A DNA stretch of 64,000 bases from Pyricularia pennisetigena (lineage: Eukaryota; Ascomycota; Sordariomycetes; Magnaporthales; Pyriculariaceae): positions 5,481,445 to 5,545,444 of the forward strand of contig NC_043741.1 of NCBI RefSeq assembly GCF_004337985.1, read 5' to 3'. Below are positions 48,208 through 59,050 of this stretch, piece after piece. Within the stretch, counting starts at the first letter, position 1; the number at the start of each line of letters is the position of its first letter. Under the pieces are notes generated by a model, which was not told the origin of the DNA, made no database searches, and worked only from the letters and a program-made list of their open reading frames with translations. A program made the translations under genes and the position numbers.

Positions 48208-50950
48208 TGGCAAAGTCGCAGCTCTACTCAGACCGGGTGTCAGTCGTATGCACGGCGTTTGTTAGGTGCATCGAGTAATCGGACGCGGCACAGCAGGGCG
48301 ATGTGCTGATCAAAATGTTTGGGAAGCCAAAATCGCCCCCCCCAAGATCAACCAAGCCTTTGAACAGGTACGGTATGTGAGGTGTGTGGATGTTTCCAAG
48401 CCTCGTCCGATGTTGGCAAGGGAGAACCAGGTGAGATGCAGACCTCTTTGATGGTTTCTGCAACGATCTGATCAGGTCTTCAAGTTATCGAAGAGGGCAA
48501 TGCCCGTCGTGGCATGTCGTCTGGCTCCCTTTCAGGTACGTCGGGGGTTCGCTTGGGAGTAGAGTCGTAGAACCGCGCTTTGGGAGGGGAAGGAGTGCCG
48601 CGAGTCGGTCGCAACGCGTGATGGGCACTTTAGGTAGCTAAGGTAGGTTTGTTGAGGGATTGTGATTGAAACTTGGGCTGCAGAGGGCGACAGATGACAG
48701 TTAGCAATCAGTCACAAAAGAGACACAGGTGACAGCATCCAAGCACGAGCACCATCCAGTGAAAAAAAAAAGACTCCTGGCGGTCTGTGAAGGAAGGGAA
48801 CATGACTGACCAGCTAGCGGCTAGTGAAGTTTGGCTCGGACTCACTTCCTGTTGCGCCTAAAACTGTAGTGAGTGCAGTCTGAGTGCAATCCAGTGCAGG
48901 AACGAAAACGCAAATAATAACCGTCGCGTGTGGCTTCCTTGTTGGGTTGGATGATTAATTCCACGTCGGTCGGTTTTGTGCAGTAGTTCTCCCAGGCTGG
49001 GGGACCAAGAAAATGTGAGGGTGAAGATTGATAGACGTTCACGGTACTAGGCACCCATGTAGGTATGTAGTACCGGTAGGTAGGTATATTGTAGGACCGC
49101 CCGAGACAGGTGCGGAGATTTCGATTGGTCTCCCTGGTTCTCGGCTAAGGTGGTAGTGGTCGGTAGAGTTGCTAGTTCTAGTAGCATTCGTAAGTCCTGT
49201 ATCATTTCTTTTGAGGTATGAGGAAGTCTAACAGCAGTTCAAGAGACAACCAGGCGGGGGTTTTCCTCTCACTGACTGTCTCTCTCCTTTAGTTTTTTTT
49301 TTTTTATTTTTTATTTTTTTCTGTTCCTCTTCCTTCTTTGTTGAGCCCCTGAGTACGCAAAAGCCAGTGAGTGAACCCGTCCGAAGAGGTTCTTCCAGGG
49401 TTGTCGTTGTTATGAATTGGGGACAGCCAAATTGCCCTTCTGAGCTGAACGCTCACACTGGGACGCTGGTTGCGAAGGGAGTGGTGATTTGCATCCCCTA
49501 AAAATGGGGGTATATACTAGGGATATTCCTTGCGATCGGCGCGACGGAGGCGGCAAGACGCACAACATCCGACCGCCGTGGGCGCCGTGCGCGGGGAACA
49601 AAAGAGAAGAGGAGTCGCTTAGTCTGTTTGATGTTGTGTTTGTTTTGTGGGCTACCTTATTTTCCCTGCGGGACTTGGTGTCCTGCAACCTCCAAATTTT
49701 TATTCTCTCACTCTCCACGGTCGTCTCTAAATTTTCTTTTCTTTGCTGAGCTACTCTCCACAATCTTCCCACTTGTTCCGCGTGCCTGTTTCTTTGTTTC
49801 CTTTTGCTTTTCCCGCTTCTTGCTTGCAGAGTAAACCGCGGCACTTTTTGACTGAACTACTTTTGACTGCTGATACTCGAGCCGACTACCGCTCCAACGT
49901 GGTACTGCAACCAATCCGCAATCGAATCGTCAGGCTCCACCTCGTGTGAACCGGTATGATACCTCTAAAACTAGGATAATTACGAAGTACAAGTACGGAG
50001 TATTCAGACAAATCATACATCTTGGCATCCTCTCTACCGAAAACCTCAAAAAGTTGGTAACAACTGTGAGATACATACCGACATGCCTGTCCTAGGTAGG
50101 TAGGAAGATTGGGCAGACTGTTACGTACAGTAGAATGTCGTGATGCCGCGGCTGCGTGCACCTTGGATCGGGACTCGGTCGGACATTATCAGGCAGGGGG
50201 GGNNNNNNNNNNNNNNNNNNNNNNNNNNNNNNNNNNNNNNNNNNNNNNNNNNNNNNNNNNNNNNNNGGAGACAGAGACTGGATGGAATTCAATTCCTTTC
50301 TTTGGTTCGTCCTGACAAGCACCCATCCTTGACGAATCGGAATGACCGCCAAGGGCGAACAAAAGCAACAACAAACGCACATGAGACCAAAAAAATTCAG
50401 GTTTGATTTTTTTTATATTTTTTATTTTTTTCAGCCCAAAATTGAAATGCTATATCTGCGCTGTTTTAATGAGACTTTTACTACGGGAGAATGTTCGACG
50501 CGACACGGGAACACTCTGGCAAAAGTAAACGAACCTTGTCTGGCTGCCCCGTTCATTAAATTGATTCAATCCTACGTACCCACAGTGCACCCTACTAGTC
50601 TAGCAAGTCTAGGTGATCCTACAATGTGCTGTTGTTTGCCAACCCAGCAAGCCCAGTTCACCCAGAAAAAAAAAACGAGAAGGCAGGTAGGAAAGCCACA
50701 TTGGCACGAACTTCGATCTAGTTGTTTTAGACCCCAGCAAAATATCGACTACTCGGTCAAGCTAGTAAGCTAGGTACCCAGGAACGCCTGCAATGTTTGT
50801 TAGATGAGATCAGCGGCACGCTGGGCCTGACCCTTATGGTATACTGTACTGTAGTGACGATAGGCGGGACGAAGCGACGGTACCCAAATTTTGACTTTGA
50901 GGTTTCAATACCTCCTCCCCCCACAATTATCTCTCAACAATTCTCCTCGC
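48208..50950. other. intergenic region (2.7 kb) between BUD2 and the 2H-phosphoesterase gene
   Basis: No gene is supported. It holds the BUD2 promoter side, an A-run near 48761, TAGGTA-type clusters at 48633-48650, 49055-49090 and 50094-50105, T/A homopolymers near 49293-49320, and a 64-bp assembly gap at 50203-50266 after a G-run. The last part before 50951 is the 3' flank of the minus-strand gene. Confidence 0.55.
50203..50266. other. assembly gap (64 N)
   Basis: A run of 64 N following a run of G, in intergenic DNA. Confidence 0.97.
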
Positions 50951-52062
50951 TCAGAAACCTTCGCCCATCATGATAGTTCTTCCCCCGCCGTACCAGAGTC
51001 TCCCAGCCCGGAGATCTAGACCGCGCTCCTGCCCTACGAGCCACTCGCCCACGAAACCGGCCCGCTCGTCTTGGTTTTTCCAAACCTCAGCCGCCAGCCA
51101 CGCGTTGATCTCGTCGATCTTTTGTACCCACCGCTCGCGGGCGTCCGGGGTGGCGTGGTCCTCCTGCGTCAAGTAGCGGCCAAGCGTGATGTGAGCCGAC
51201 GGGACGACGTATCGGGACCCGACCTCGATTCCGGCGTCCGTAACCACCATATCCCAGAGGTCCCGTCGCAAGTGGTGGTAAGAGTAGCCGTCATCCACTC
51301 TCCCATCTTCCCCTTGGTTGGAGGCCGCCGAGTCGGACGACGCCAGCAGCTCGCCAGCAGCCGGCACGAACGACAAGGCCACTCCGGCAAGGTCGTAGAC
51401 AATCATTGGCTTCACCACCCTGGAGCGATGGGTGAATGAGTAGTTGGCCAGTTTGGCCGTCGTCGGGCGGATAGTTGCCACTAGCGCTGATATTTCCTCC
51501 GGCGTGCGCGAGTGGGTTATCTCCATGGCAGTCATGTGCATCCTATGCGTGGGCATAAGCCACAGATCTGGTGAATTTGCGATTCAGCCGCACGGTCTAG
51601 CATAGGTTTCTAGTCGCTTACTTGTTTTTTTTTTCTTGTTTTTTTTTCTTTCTTTGTTGTACCCCGCTCAAAATAGCTTATACCAGTAGAGCAGCTGTGC
51701 GGTCACTTACTCGGTGCGGCTTGCTTCAACAAGTGTTGTAGGTGGCTGGCGAGCTCCAGAACGTGACCCGGCGGCCTGGCCCAGAGCACGAGGCAATTTC
51801 GCGGATCTTGAAACCCGGGTTCTAGCGTCGGATCTTCAAGCCGCATGAGGATCGGGTCTGTAATGACCTCATTGAAGCCGACCAGGAATTTTTGTTTCTG
51901 CTGCTCGTTCCTCGCGGTGCGGTGCGTAGAGTATAAGCTCTGTATCTCGGCCTCTCTGCCGTTGCACGCTTTAATCAATGCATTGTAGGGGTTCTCGCCG
52001 GGCTGCAGAACTATCCCGGAGAGGTCTTCGAGCTTGTTCTTGGAATCGGCGGTTTCTAACAT
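50951..52062 (-). CDS. 2H-phosphoesterase-like protein (RNA ligase/cyclic phosphodiesterase fold)
   Basis: Exons 52062-51711 and 51567-50951 (intron GTAAGT..CAG, 143 bp) give 322 residues. Two H-x-T motifs, His128-Met-Thr130 (MHMTAMEITHS) and His243-Ile-Thr245 (SAHITLGRY), lie about 115 residues apart, as in the 2H superfamily, where the two His-x-Thr pairs act on 2',3'-cyclic phosphates or RNA ends. The N-terminal part (GENPYNALIKACNG, VLWARPPGHVLELA) resembles fungal proteins annotated in this fold. The substrate is unknown; RNA repair, tRNA ligase-like or U6-type trimming roles are only possibilities. Splicing joins LKQAAP to NLWLMPTHRMHM, completing the first motif. The neighbour on the same strand is ureidoglycolate lyase. 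Confidence 0.72.
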
Positions 52063-52559
52063 AATGACGACGTTTCAAATTTACAGAGCAATTGAGTAAT
52101 TTGTATGTATAGGAAAGGACGCATTGCAGTTGAAAGCAGCCTACATCAAACCCCCAGATCAAGTTCAGCTCAGGTGGATCTGTGGAGGGGTTTGTCTGGT
52201 GTGAGCTGAGGGGTCTGCCAAGCGCCTTCCCATGAGATTTAGGAGATGGGCCGGATATAATCTTCACAGCCGGCCTCCTAGTAGGCATATGACCTAAATG
52301 GGCAGCGTAAGCCCAAACAGTCAGCCATTTATTGTTTTGTATTCCGCTCTCTCAACTCGACCCAAAAAGAGAAAGATGAGAAGGTAAACCCCCTGTACAC
52401 AGTGTACTATACATGCCCAAGTTCTGCTATGTGTTTTAGTGGGACAGTTTTATGTATATTATCGAGAGTTTCTAAACGCAGCTCATCATTCAGTAGGAAC
52501 CCGGACCACTCTTACAATCCAGGGTGTCAGTTTGCCACTCGGGCACCAGAGACGCCGTT
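52063..52559. other. intergenic region between the 2H-phosphoesterase and ureidoglycolate lyase genes
   Basis: 497 bp between same-strand genes, probably the promoter of the first and the 3' flank of the second. Nothing coding is seen. Confidence 0.5.
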
Positions 52560-53348
52560 TCAAAGTCTCGCGCTTCCACTACGAGGCGTCCAGAGACCCG
52601 GCGGTTTCGATGGCAAGTGCACAGATACTGTCTGCTGCAACGCTGAGGCCCCCCCGACCTTGTCGTCATGAACATATATAACCTCTTGACAGTCCTCAAC
52701 ACCTACCCCATTAGCAAACTGCGTCACGAAGAAATCGACACTCGTCCCGTCCGATCCCAAGGCTACCATGGGGGCGTGCCAAGTTCCGGCCCCATAAGTC
52801 ACCGCCTGGCTGCCCGTCGCGATGAAGGCCTGGAGTCGACCGAGGTCGGGCAGGCCCCTACCGGGATGGGCCCAAGACGATTCGGACGACGAGGGCACCG
52901 GCAGCCCCTCGTCCGCAGCACCCGCCTGTAAGCTGGGCGCAACGATGACGAGGTACCTAACGTCGGTCCCATCGCGGGACATGGGCGTGAATGTCTGCGT
53001 GGTGAAGGGGTGCCGCTCCAGCACTTGAATGGGAAATCCGGCGTCGCCGATCTTGCGAGCCGCGCACACAAAGACATTGACCACGGCGACGCCAGGCTTG
53101 CGACTCGGTACCTGGTGGTACAGGTTCAGCGGCCGCGTCGGATGTTGATACTTGATGGCGAAGCCCTGGTTCGCCGCCACCGGATTGTGTGGTGCATCGT
53201 GGCCGGCGGGTGTGAAGCTTGATGGATGGAGGTCTGGCCGTGGATTCTCCACCACGTCACCGAACAGGGTGAAGGCTGCCGCAGTTAGCGGTAAGGCAAC
53301 CACCTTCCGAGGGGCATTTTTGTCGTCAAGCCTGAGGGTGATCGGCAT
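52560..53348 (-). CDS. DAL3: ureidoglycolate lyase (allantoin degradation)
   Basis: A single exon of 262 residues. The enzyme splits ureidoglycolate into glyoxylate and urea, the last step of purine-ring use via allantoin and allantoate. The N-terminus has the family segment LPLTAAAFTLFGDVVENP followed by a conserved GFAIKYQHP. The core shows LNLYHQVPSRKPGVAVVNVFVC, an LERHPFTTQTFTPM motif (cupin-like active-site His region), YLVIVAP, the GTWHAPMVALG motif and the C-terminal VDFFVTQFANGVGVEDCQEV. The length is near the family norm of about 250. No other allantoin-pathway gene is in the window. Expression would be expected to respond to nitrogen source, but I did not identify a promoter site that proves it. 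Confidence 0.92.
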   Translation of the reverse strand: MPITLRLDDKNAPRKVVALPLTAAAFTLFGDVVENPRPDLHPSSFTPAGHDAPHNPVAANQGFAIKYQHPTRPLNLYHQVPSRKPGVAVVNVFVCAARKIGDAGFPIQVLERHPFTTQTFTPMSRDGTDVRYLVIVAPSLQAGAADEGLPVPSSSESSWAHPGRGLPDLGRLQAFIATGSQAVTYGAGTWHAPMVALGSDGTSVDFFVTQFANGVGVEDCQEVIYVHDDKVGGASALQQTVSVHLPSKPPGLWTPRSGSARL

Positions 53349-54523
53349 GGCTATGTCTAAGCTTTTTCTGCAGTATTTTGAGTTAAATAGTCATAAACCC
53401 GACACCTTCATTGGAGAGCACATGGCTTGTCGGCGCCAAAATGATGGACAAGTAGTAACTCCGACACCGCCCCAGAAGATCCGATCGCGGATGGAGACAC
53501 ATGGGTTAATGTGTGGGTCCGCTTTCGGAAGCATAGCCGACTTTGATCAAATCCAATCGCATGTCCAATCTCAGGACACCGNNNNNNNNNNNNNNNNNNN
53601 NNNNNNNNNNNNNNNNNNNNNNNNNAAGTGGGCGCATCTCTGTGCAGCATTTCGTTGGACAGACCACGCTTACCATTCACTCCATTATTGCAGTCTTGGC
53701 CAAGCTAAACTGTCGGATTGACAGTTCCAAAGAGAAAAATTCCCTTCCGTGTATTGAACCCCATTACCGGCTAACCGGATACAGGACCATGCAGAAGTTG
53801 GCTTTGTCGCCCCTTGCAGCATTCGCTGCGCCAAAACTACTCGCTACCAGGCCTGTCTGTCAGACGCAGGAGTGAAAATCGTCGTCACTCACGCGGCCGT
53901 ACCCTCCCAAACGTCCCCTGGTGCCTTGCAGTGCCAATGCTGCCACTCAAGGGGCTCTGTCGCATCCTGCCGCCCCTCACATCCGGCGGCAGTTTACTTC
54001 TTTGGGCTGAGCCTGCTGAGCACTTAACAGAGGAATAATCCGTCATCATCGGTTGCTTCATGCTTGACTCTTGTCACTTTCTGGTCTGTGAATTGTCTTG
54101 TTTGTCTGTGGCGAGACATGTTCTGAGCTCTCTTGCAGACTCGGGTGCTCCAGGCATCACTTCTTCTCTTGTCCATTATGATTCCCTTTCGTTAACTGGT
54201 TCAACCTTGTTTTTGGGCACTATCGTTCATCGCCAAGAAGTCTTTACCATACGCACTAGTTCCAGTGGAAACCCGAATCGACAGAGGGAGGGCTGCGACG
54301 AGACCCAAGTGTGCAAACGCACGCCCGGTTTCATTTGGGGCATCAACAGCAACACCAAGGGTATGCTGGCAATGGTTTGTTGGTGAGATTGAGATAAGTA
54401 TCGGACACATACAGAACACAATCGCGCACACGCGGCAAAGCTTCCGGCTCTCGTTTGGCACCAGTCGACAACCTGCTCAACCAGTCTCCCGGGGCCGGTC
54501 GGCAGAAAAAACAAGATAAACAA
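53349..54523. other. divergent intergenic region between DAL3 and a small membrane-protein gene
   Basis: 1.2 kb with a 44-bp assembly gap at 53582-53625. No gene is supported. It contains the promoters of both flanking genes. Confidence 0.5.
53582..53625. other. assembly gap (44 N)
   Basis: A run of 44 N in the DAL3 upstream region. Confidence 0.97.
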
Positions 54524-55075
54524 ATGGCGCCTGTCCACAGCGAAACCCACCAACATCATCGCCGCGATGCTTCGTCTTCAGCAGAGGTGCCTCTGTGGGC
54601 ATTTATCATAATGACCCTGTGGGCACTTGCCTTGATGGTGTTTATTGGCTTCATCCTTTGGCGGCCTGCGATTTTGTTGCGCGAGCTCAACCTTCGGCCG
54701 CAGGAGGACAAGTCGGACGAGTGGCGATATCTCGAGCCGCTCAACGATCCGGACCGTCGGCAATCGCGGATCCGTCGTGTCTTTAGCATGAGGTCAAACA
54801 TCAACCGGTGGCGGAACGGTGTGCAACCCGGCAGGCAAAGCATCGCAATGAGTATACAAGAAGGGGAGCCATCGGATTATAACTATGCCCCAGCTTCGGC
54901 AAGACCTGTGTCTCAAATGCAACGTATTACAGAGGATGAGCAGCAAAATGATTATAGCAACACGCAGGAGTCAGAGGAACCCACGACGCAGAAGAAGGAC
55001 GCTGATAAGAAGAACGATGGCACACACCTGGAAGGAACACCACCAAATCTCCCCAGCAGCTCAGGGCAGACGTAG
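54524..55075 (+). CDS. hypothetical single-span membrane protein
   Basis: A single exon of 183 residues. I do not recognise the family. A short polar N-terminus of about 21 residues, rich in His/Arg and with a RRDASSSAE stretch, is followed by one long hydrophobic segment (about residues 22-46, VPLWAFIIMTLWALALMVF...). The cytosol-type tail is charged, with Arg-rich parts just after the membrane and Asp/Glu/Lys/Gln-rich parts later, and is probably disordered. There is no clear cleavable signal peptide. The ATG at 54524 is the first in frame; an upstream extension would need a non-ATG start. Its plan resembles the protein at 57133. The reading frame is plausible but not proven by homology. 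Confidence 0.55.
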   Translation: MAPVHSETHQHHRRDASSSAEVPLWAFIIMTLWALALMVFIGFILWRPAILLRELNLRPQEDKSDEWRYLEPLNDPDRRQSRIRRVFSMRSNINRWRNGVQPGRQSIAMSIQEGEPSDYNYAPASARPVSQMQRITEDEQQNDYSNTQESEEPTTQKKDADKKNDGTHLEGTPPNLPSSSGQT

Positions 55076-57132
55076 ACCCCGGGGTCGGTAATGTTTGAGA
55101 CTTCGTTCAGAACAGGATTTATTTAGTTTTCTAAGCAGTTCATGTGTTCTCTGTATTTACCAGGAAGCTCCAGATATACGATTGGAGCCATTTACCGTGT
55201 CGTCGAAATCTCGGAGAAATGAAAAACCAGAAAGATGTAAATGGCCTGCGTTGCCGAAAAATTGTCCTACAATGCAAGGGACGACCAAGACCCTGCAGTC
55301 AGGGACAGAAGCGCCCTTGAGCGAAATGTATGCACAAAATCTGCGCCCCCCGCTCCCCTTCCCTCTTTTTTTTTTTCTTTTTTTTTTTCTTTTTTACTGG
55401 TTTGGATAACGGAAATCTTAATTTGGTTTAGAATTGATGTTGCTTTGATTGGTATAAACTCTGAAGAGAATCGTCAAGTCTGCCTTGTCTTGGAAAGTGG
55501 CTCCGCTGAGACTTGGGGACGCGCAAGCTCGGTAGCGGCCCCAAGCTACTGGAGGGCTGGGATGTTCCCTGGCGCCTTGATTAGATGGGTGCAACGATTC
55601 GTCCAATTAATTCTACAGCACATTCTCAAACAAATAAAGATACATTCGTCGAAATGGCAATCAGTCGGATAGTCAGTCAAAATGAGAACTTCAGATCACA
55701 ATTGCAGTCCCAGTTTCAGATGATAGGTTCCGGGTCGAACCGCACGTTCATCACAAGGTGACGACTCGAAAGCCACGCTGTGCAGGGTTGACTGAAGAGC
55801 AAAGTGCAGCTGTTAGTTAGTCAAGCCACGTCTCCGCCTGGCCTGTCAATTTGGCTGGGTCGAGCTGTGCATAGTCCGTATATGTCTATTTGGTCTGTCC
55901 CTTTCCTTTGTTGCCCCGTAAATGGCCAAAATTCATTCCCGTTGATCCAAGTGTGTGTGTGTATGTGCGTGTGCAGCCAAGACCATTTCATAATTTCGTT
56001 TGCAGAGAGCAGATGTTAGTGTAAAAGGTTTGGGTGGCAATAGAAACACTAACAAAGCGCCATTTATTTAGAACAACATTCTTGTCAAATCAACCGTCAT
56101 TCTGGGTAAACAAACACGAGCCGGCCTGTCAGTGGCACCACTAATCTCCATGACAAGACCTACAACTTCAAATGGTCACATAATCCCCCAGGTCTTTGAT
56201 GTTGCATTTGTCGTGGTCCTACGTAGTATACAATGTCAACGTACTATATTTAAGTTTCAGTCTCCAGCTCCAGGTTTAAGATTGAAACCGATTCAGAGAC
56301 AAATCCCGGATTGACCAAACCCCCAGTCAAGTCAAGGCTTCTGACTGAGAAGTTCCCCAAGCTACCCTGGGACCTGCCCTACCTCCAGGTACCTACCTTA
56401 CCTATACCTACCTAATCTCTACATCATTATATCATAAGAACCTTATATTATACCTTACCTCTCCTAGCTCCGTCTATCACTCTGCACTAACAACAAACAC
56501 CGCACTTGTCGCCCCCAAAAAAGGCACCTTCCTCCCCGCTACCTGACCACTACGTCCTACTTAGTGTCGGATTTCCTTTCCTCTAGACTTAGGGTAACTA
56601 CCAAACCTTGGACAATCATTCGATTGTCTTCTCGAAGGGAAGGAACGGGCCAAGATAAGCTGGATAACCATGTAGCCCTCGTCGCTGTCGATCCTCGAGC
56701 GCCCGGGCGTTTTTTTTTTCTCTCTTACTTTTGCTCAAGGGAAAAACCTTGTCAGCTCTCTGAACCTTGAGGCCCCCTCTGGTGGATTATCGACGCATTC
56801 AGCCTCTTACAGTAAGGTTTCTGTCCAAGCAGTCCTTTGTTTTTCAACCATCTGCTTTCACGCCACGGTCATCATTCATTCATTCCTTCAACCCTCTTAC
56901 TTGGCCAACTTGTTATACGAAAACAAAGAGCATTTATTGCCAAAATTCCGGGGGTATGAGGACTGGACGACTTCTCGCGGCCATTCTAGGAGATCCCTGG
57001 CCTCTCTAGACCGCCACGACTGCAGATATCATCAGCCACCCGCACAAAACACATATCTGAGAAACATCCGCATAGCTTTGTTTCTCTCGCTCCTGCTCCC
57101 TCACACAAGTCTCGTTTGTCTGCGATTTCAAG
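55076..57132. other. intergenic region (2.1 kb) between the two small membrane-protein genes
   Basis: No gene is supported. It has T-rich tracts near 55367-55395, a GT-rich stretch near 55950-55975 and a TACCTA cluster at 56388-56413. The part before 57133 is CT-rich and is the likely promoter and leader of the next gene. Confidence 0.5.
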
Positions 57133-57864
57133 ATGGTTACAATACCGCACAGGCTCGTGCCCCGGACGGACACGTCTTCTTCCTCACGCGAGGCGCCTTA
57201 TATCGCCCTCATAATACCCGCGGTCGTGTTCATACTCCTGGGTCTCTGCATTGCCCTCCGCAGCATTATGAAGCGTCGAGTTGCCAAGTATGGCGAGCGC
57301 TCACTCGAATTTTGGCCGTGGAGCTGGCTCAGTGCTTGTGTGGGCGGTACACGGCACCCTCGTACTCACTCCTGGGAGGTGAGCGTCTCGTCGCCTACAG
57401 GGCTCCCCCGCGAAATGCGACAGACAGCAGCGCCGCCACCCCCACCAGCGCCTTTGCAACAAAAGCAACCAGGCCATGAAGAGCGGTCAGGGCCAACCAG
57501 AAACATATGGGAGACGGTGGGCGCTGATCACTATCGGCCCAAGAACAAACCCAACAATCGCTCCAGCAACTCCAGCAACTCCAGCAACTCCAGCAGCAGT
57601 TCCAGTACAGTTTCTGGTGACGATGCTCTTGCTCCGCAACAAGGACCGTCAACGTCCACGATCACCAAACCAGCGCCTGCGAGGATAAAGAGGGATGCAT
57701 CGTCAGAGCGTTCAGGTCGCAGCAGTCTCGAAGAGGGCGATGATAGCAGCAGTACGCGGATACAAAAGTATGGTAGGCAGCTGGCTGGGCCACCAGTGCT
57801 GCAACTTCCTGCTGATTTTGGCCGCTCGGGAAGCAGCTGGGAGATTGATACTAAGAAACTGTAG
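57133..57864 (+). CDS. hypothetical single-span membrane protein with Asn/Ser repeats
   Basis: A single exon of 243 residues, family not recognised. About 21 N-terminal residues (with RTDTSSSSREAP) precede one hydrophobic segment (about residues 22-45, YIALIIPAVVFILLGLCIAL) and then a basic stop-transfer patch (KRRVAKYGER). The rest is predicted to be disordered, with a proline run (PPPPPAP), an Asn-Ser-Ser repeat near residues 143-155 and Ser/Arg-rich blocks. The Asn-Ser-Ser repeats come from a 9-bp tandem repeat in the DNA. If the tail is cytosolic, these sequons would not be glycosylated. The plan resembles the upstream gene at 54524. A short intron within the frame cannot be excluded. Confidence 0.5.
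   Translation: MVTIPHRLVPRTDTSSSSREAPYIALIIPAVVFILLGLCIALRSIMKRRVAKYGERSLEFWPWSWLSACVGGTRHPRTHSWEVSVSSPTGLPREMRQTAAPPPPPAPLQQKQPGHEERSGPTRNIWETVGADHYRPKNKPNNRSSNSSNSSNSSSSSSTVSGDDALAPQQGPSTSTITKPAPARIKRDASSERSGRSSLEEGDDSSSTRIQKYGRQLAGPPVLQLPADFGRSGSSWEIDTKKL
57561..57596 (+). repeat. 9-bp tandem repeat (CTCCAGCAA x3, plus one variant)
   Basis: Three exact units and a fourth with one change encode Asn-Ser-Ser repeats inside the second small membrane protein. Confidence 0.9.
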
Positions 57865-59050
57865 GCATCCCTCAGGAATTGCCTTATATGGGCCTGGGTA
57901 TGTCGTGATATAGAGCTGACTGGGATGTGCAACTCATTTTAGCTTTTCGCCAACTACATGATGCCGTTCCTAATCTTGAAAAGTTACAAGAACTCTTCTT
58001 CTAACCCCATCAAAAACGGGCTTCACCAATGCGAGAACTCTTACCGAACATTTCTCGTTTGCTTCGTTCAGGTCTCTGGATTTCCCGTGGCCACCACGTC
58101 AGTTATCTATGAAAAAGAACACCAATAAGAGGTAAGCTACTGCTCTCACTCCTGCCAAGCCTAAGAAAATGGGGTTTTTTTTTCTTTTTTTTTTTTTGGA
58201 AATTAGAGGTTAACATGAGTGACACGACCATCCGTCCAAAGTCTGGTATAGTGAATCATTACTGTCGGAGCTTTAGCTTTTGGATCTATGAGTGCTTTTT
58301 TCTACGAGCCGAATACCCTCGTTACCTTAGCTGCTTCATTTTGGAAATGATTCCATCACTCGGCGAGTGCATTAGTGGTTTACTCGCAAAGATTAGGTGA
58401 TTGCTATTGGCATACTCACCAAACCCTAGCAACGGTTACTAGTGTGACATCAGTACCGGCACGGGGATATTATAAGGGCTGCATACACAGTTAAGTTGTC
58501 TGTTATGCCATGTTTTGGGAAGAATGTATGATGATAATGCAGAATCAGAGGCTGCTTGTTCGGGGCCCAATGATCCTTTGTGTATTCACAACATAGCGAT
58601 AAATGAAGGCTACAGTGGCCAGTACGTTTCCAAAGTTGCTTCAAGACATAAAAGTGAGTGACAAGACGACAATCTTGGTTATGGATTTGGTTTTCAACCT
58701 GGAAATTGCATTGCGGCTAGTGTAGTACACACTAGGACTTTGTCCAAACTATCTCTTTTTTTCCCCTGGGTATTATTACTGATACTTCTCGCTCCAGGTT
58801 CCCGGGATGACGGCCAACTTTCCAAACACCTCGCTTAAAATGCTTGACAAAAGAAAGTGATCATTAAAAAATAAGGGGGAAAACTCAGATGGGCGTTCTG
58901 GGAGAAATGAACTGGTGATGACAACCTAGATCAACGAAAAGAAGAAGAGAGAAAAAAAAAACACAGGAGCAGATAGTCTCCACAAGAAGTAATACTGCGT
59001 ATTTTTTTTTTTGTCCATCTGGACTCACAATATGACCGGCTACTATACTC
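57865..59050. other. convergent intergenic region
   Basis: 1.2 kb of 3' flanking DNA between the plus-strand membrane-protein gene and the minus-strand zinc-cluster gene, with T-runs near 58174-58198. Nothing coding is supported. Confidence 0.55.

Noticed and set aside
48208..48213. Two-codon longer start for BUD2
   Set aside because: It would begin at TTG; the first ATG is at 48207.
49410..49949. Small frames on both strands near 49.4-49.9 kb
   Set aside because: They mirror one another across a T/A-rich stretch and have no domain or plausible gene structure.
52560..53348. Allantoin-use gene cluster around DAL3
   Set aside because: No allantoinase, allantoicase or permease gene lies nearby, so the lyase stands alone in this window.
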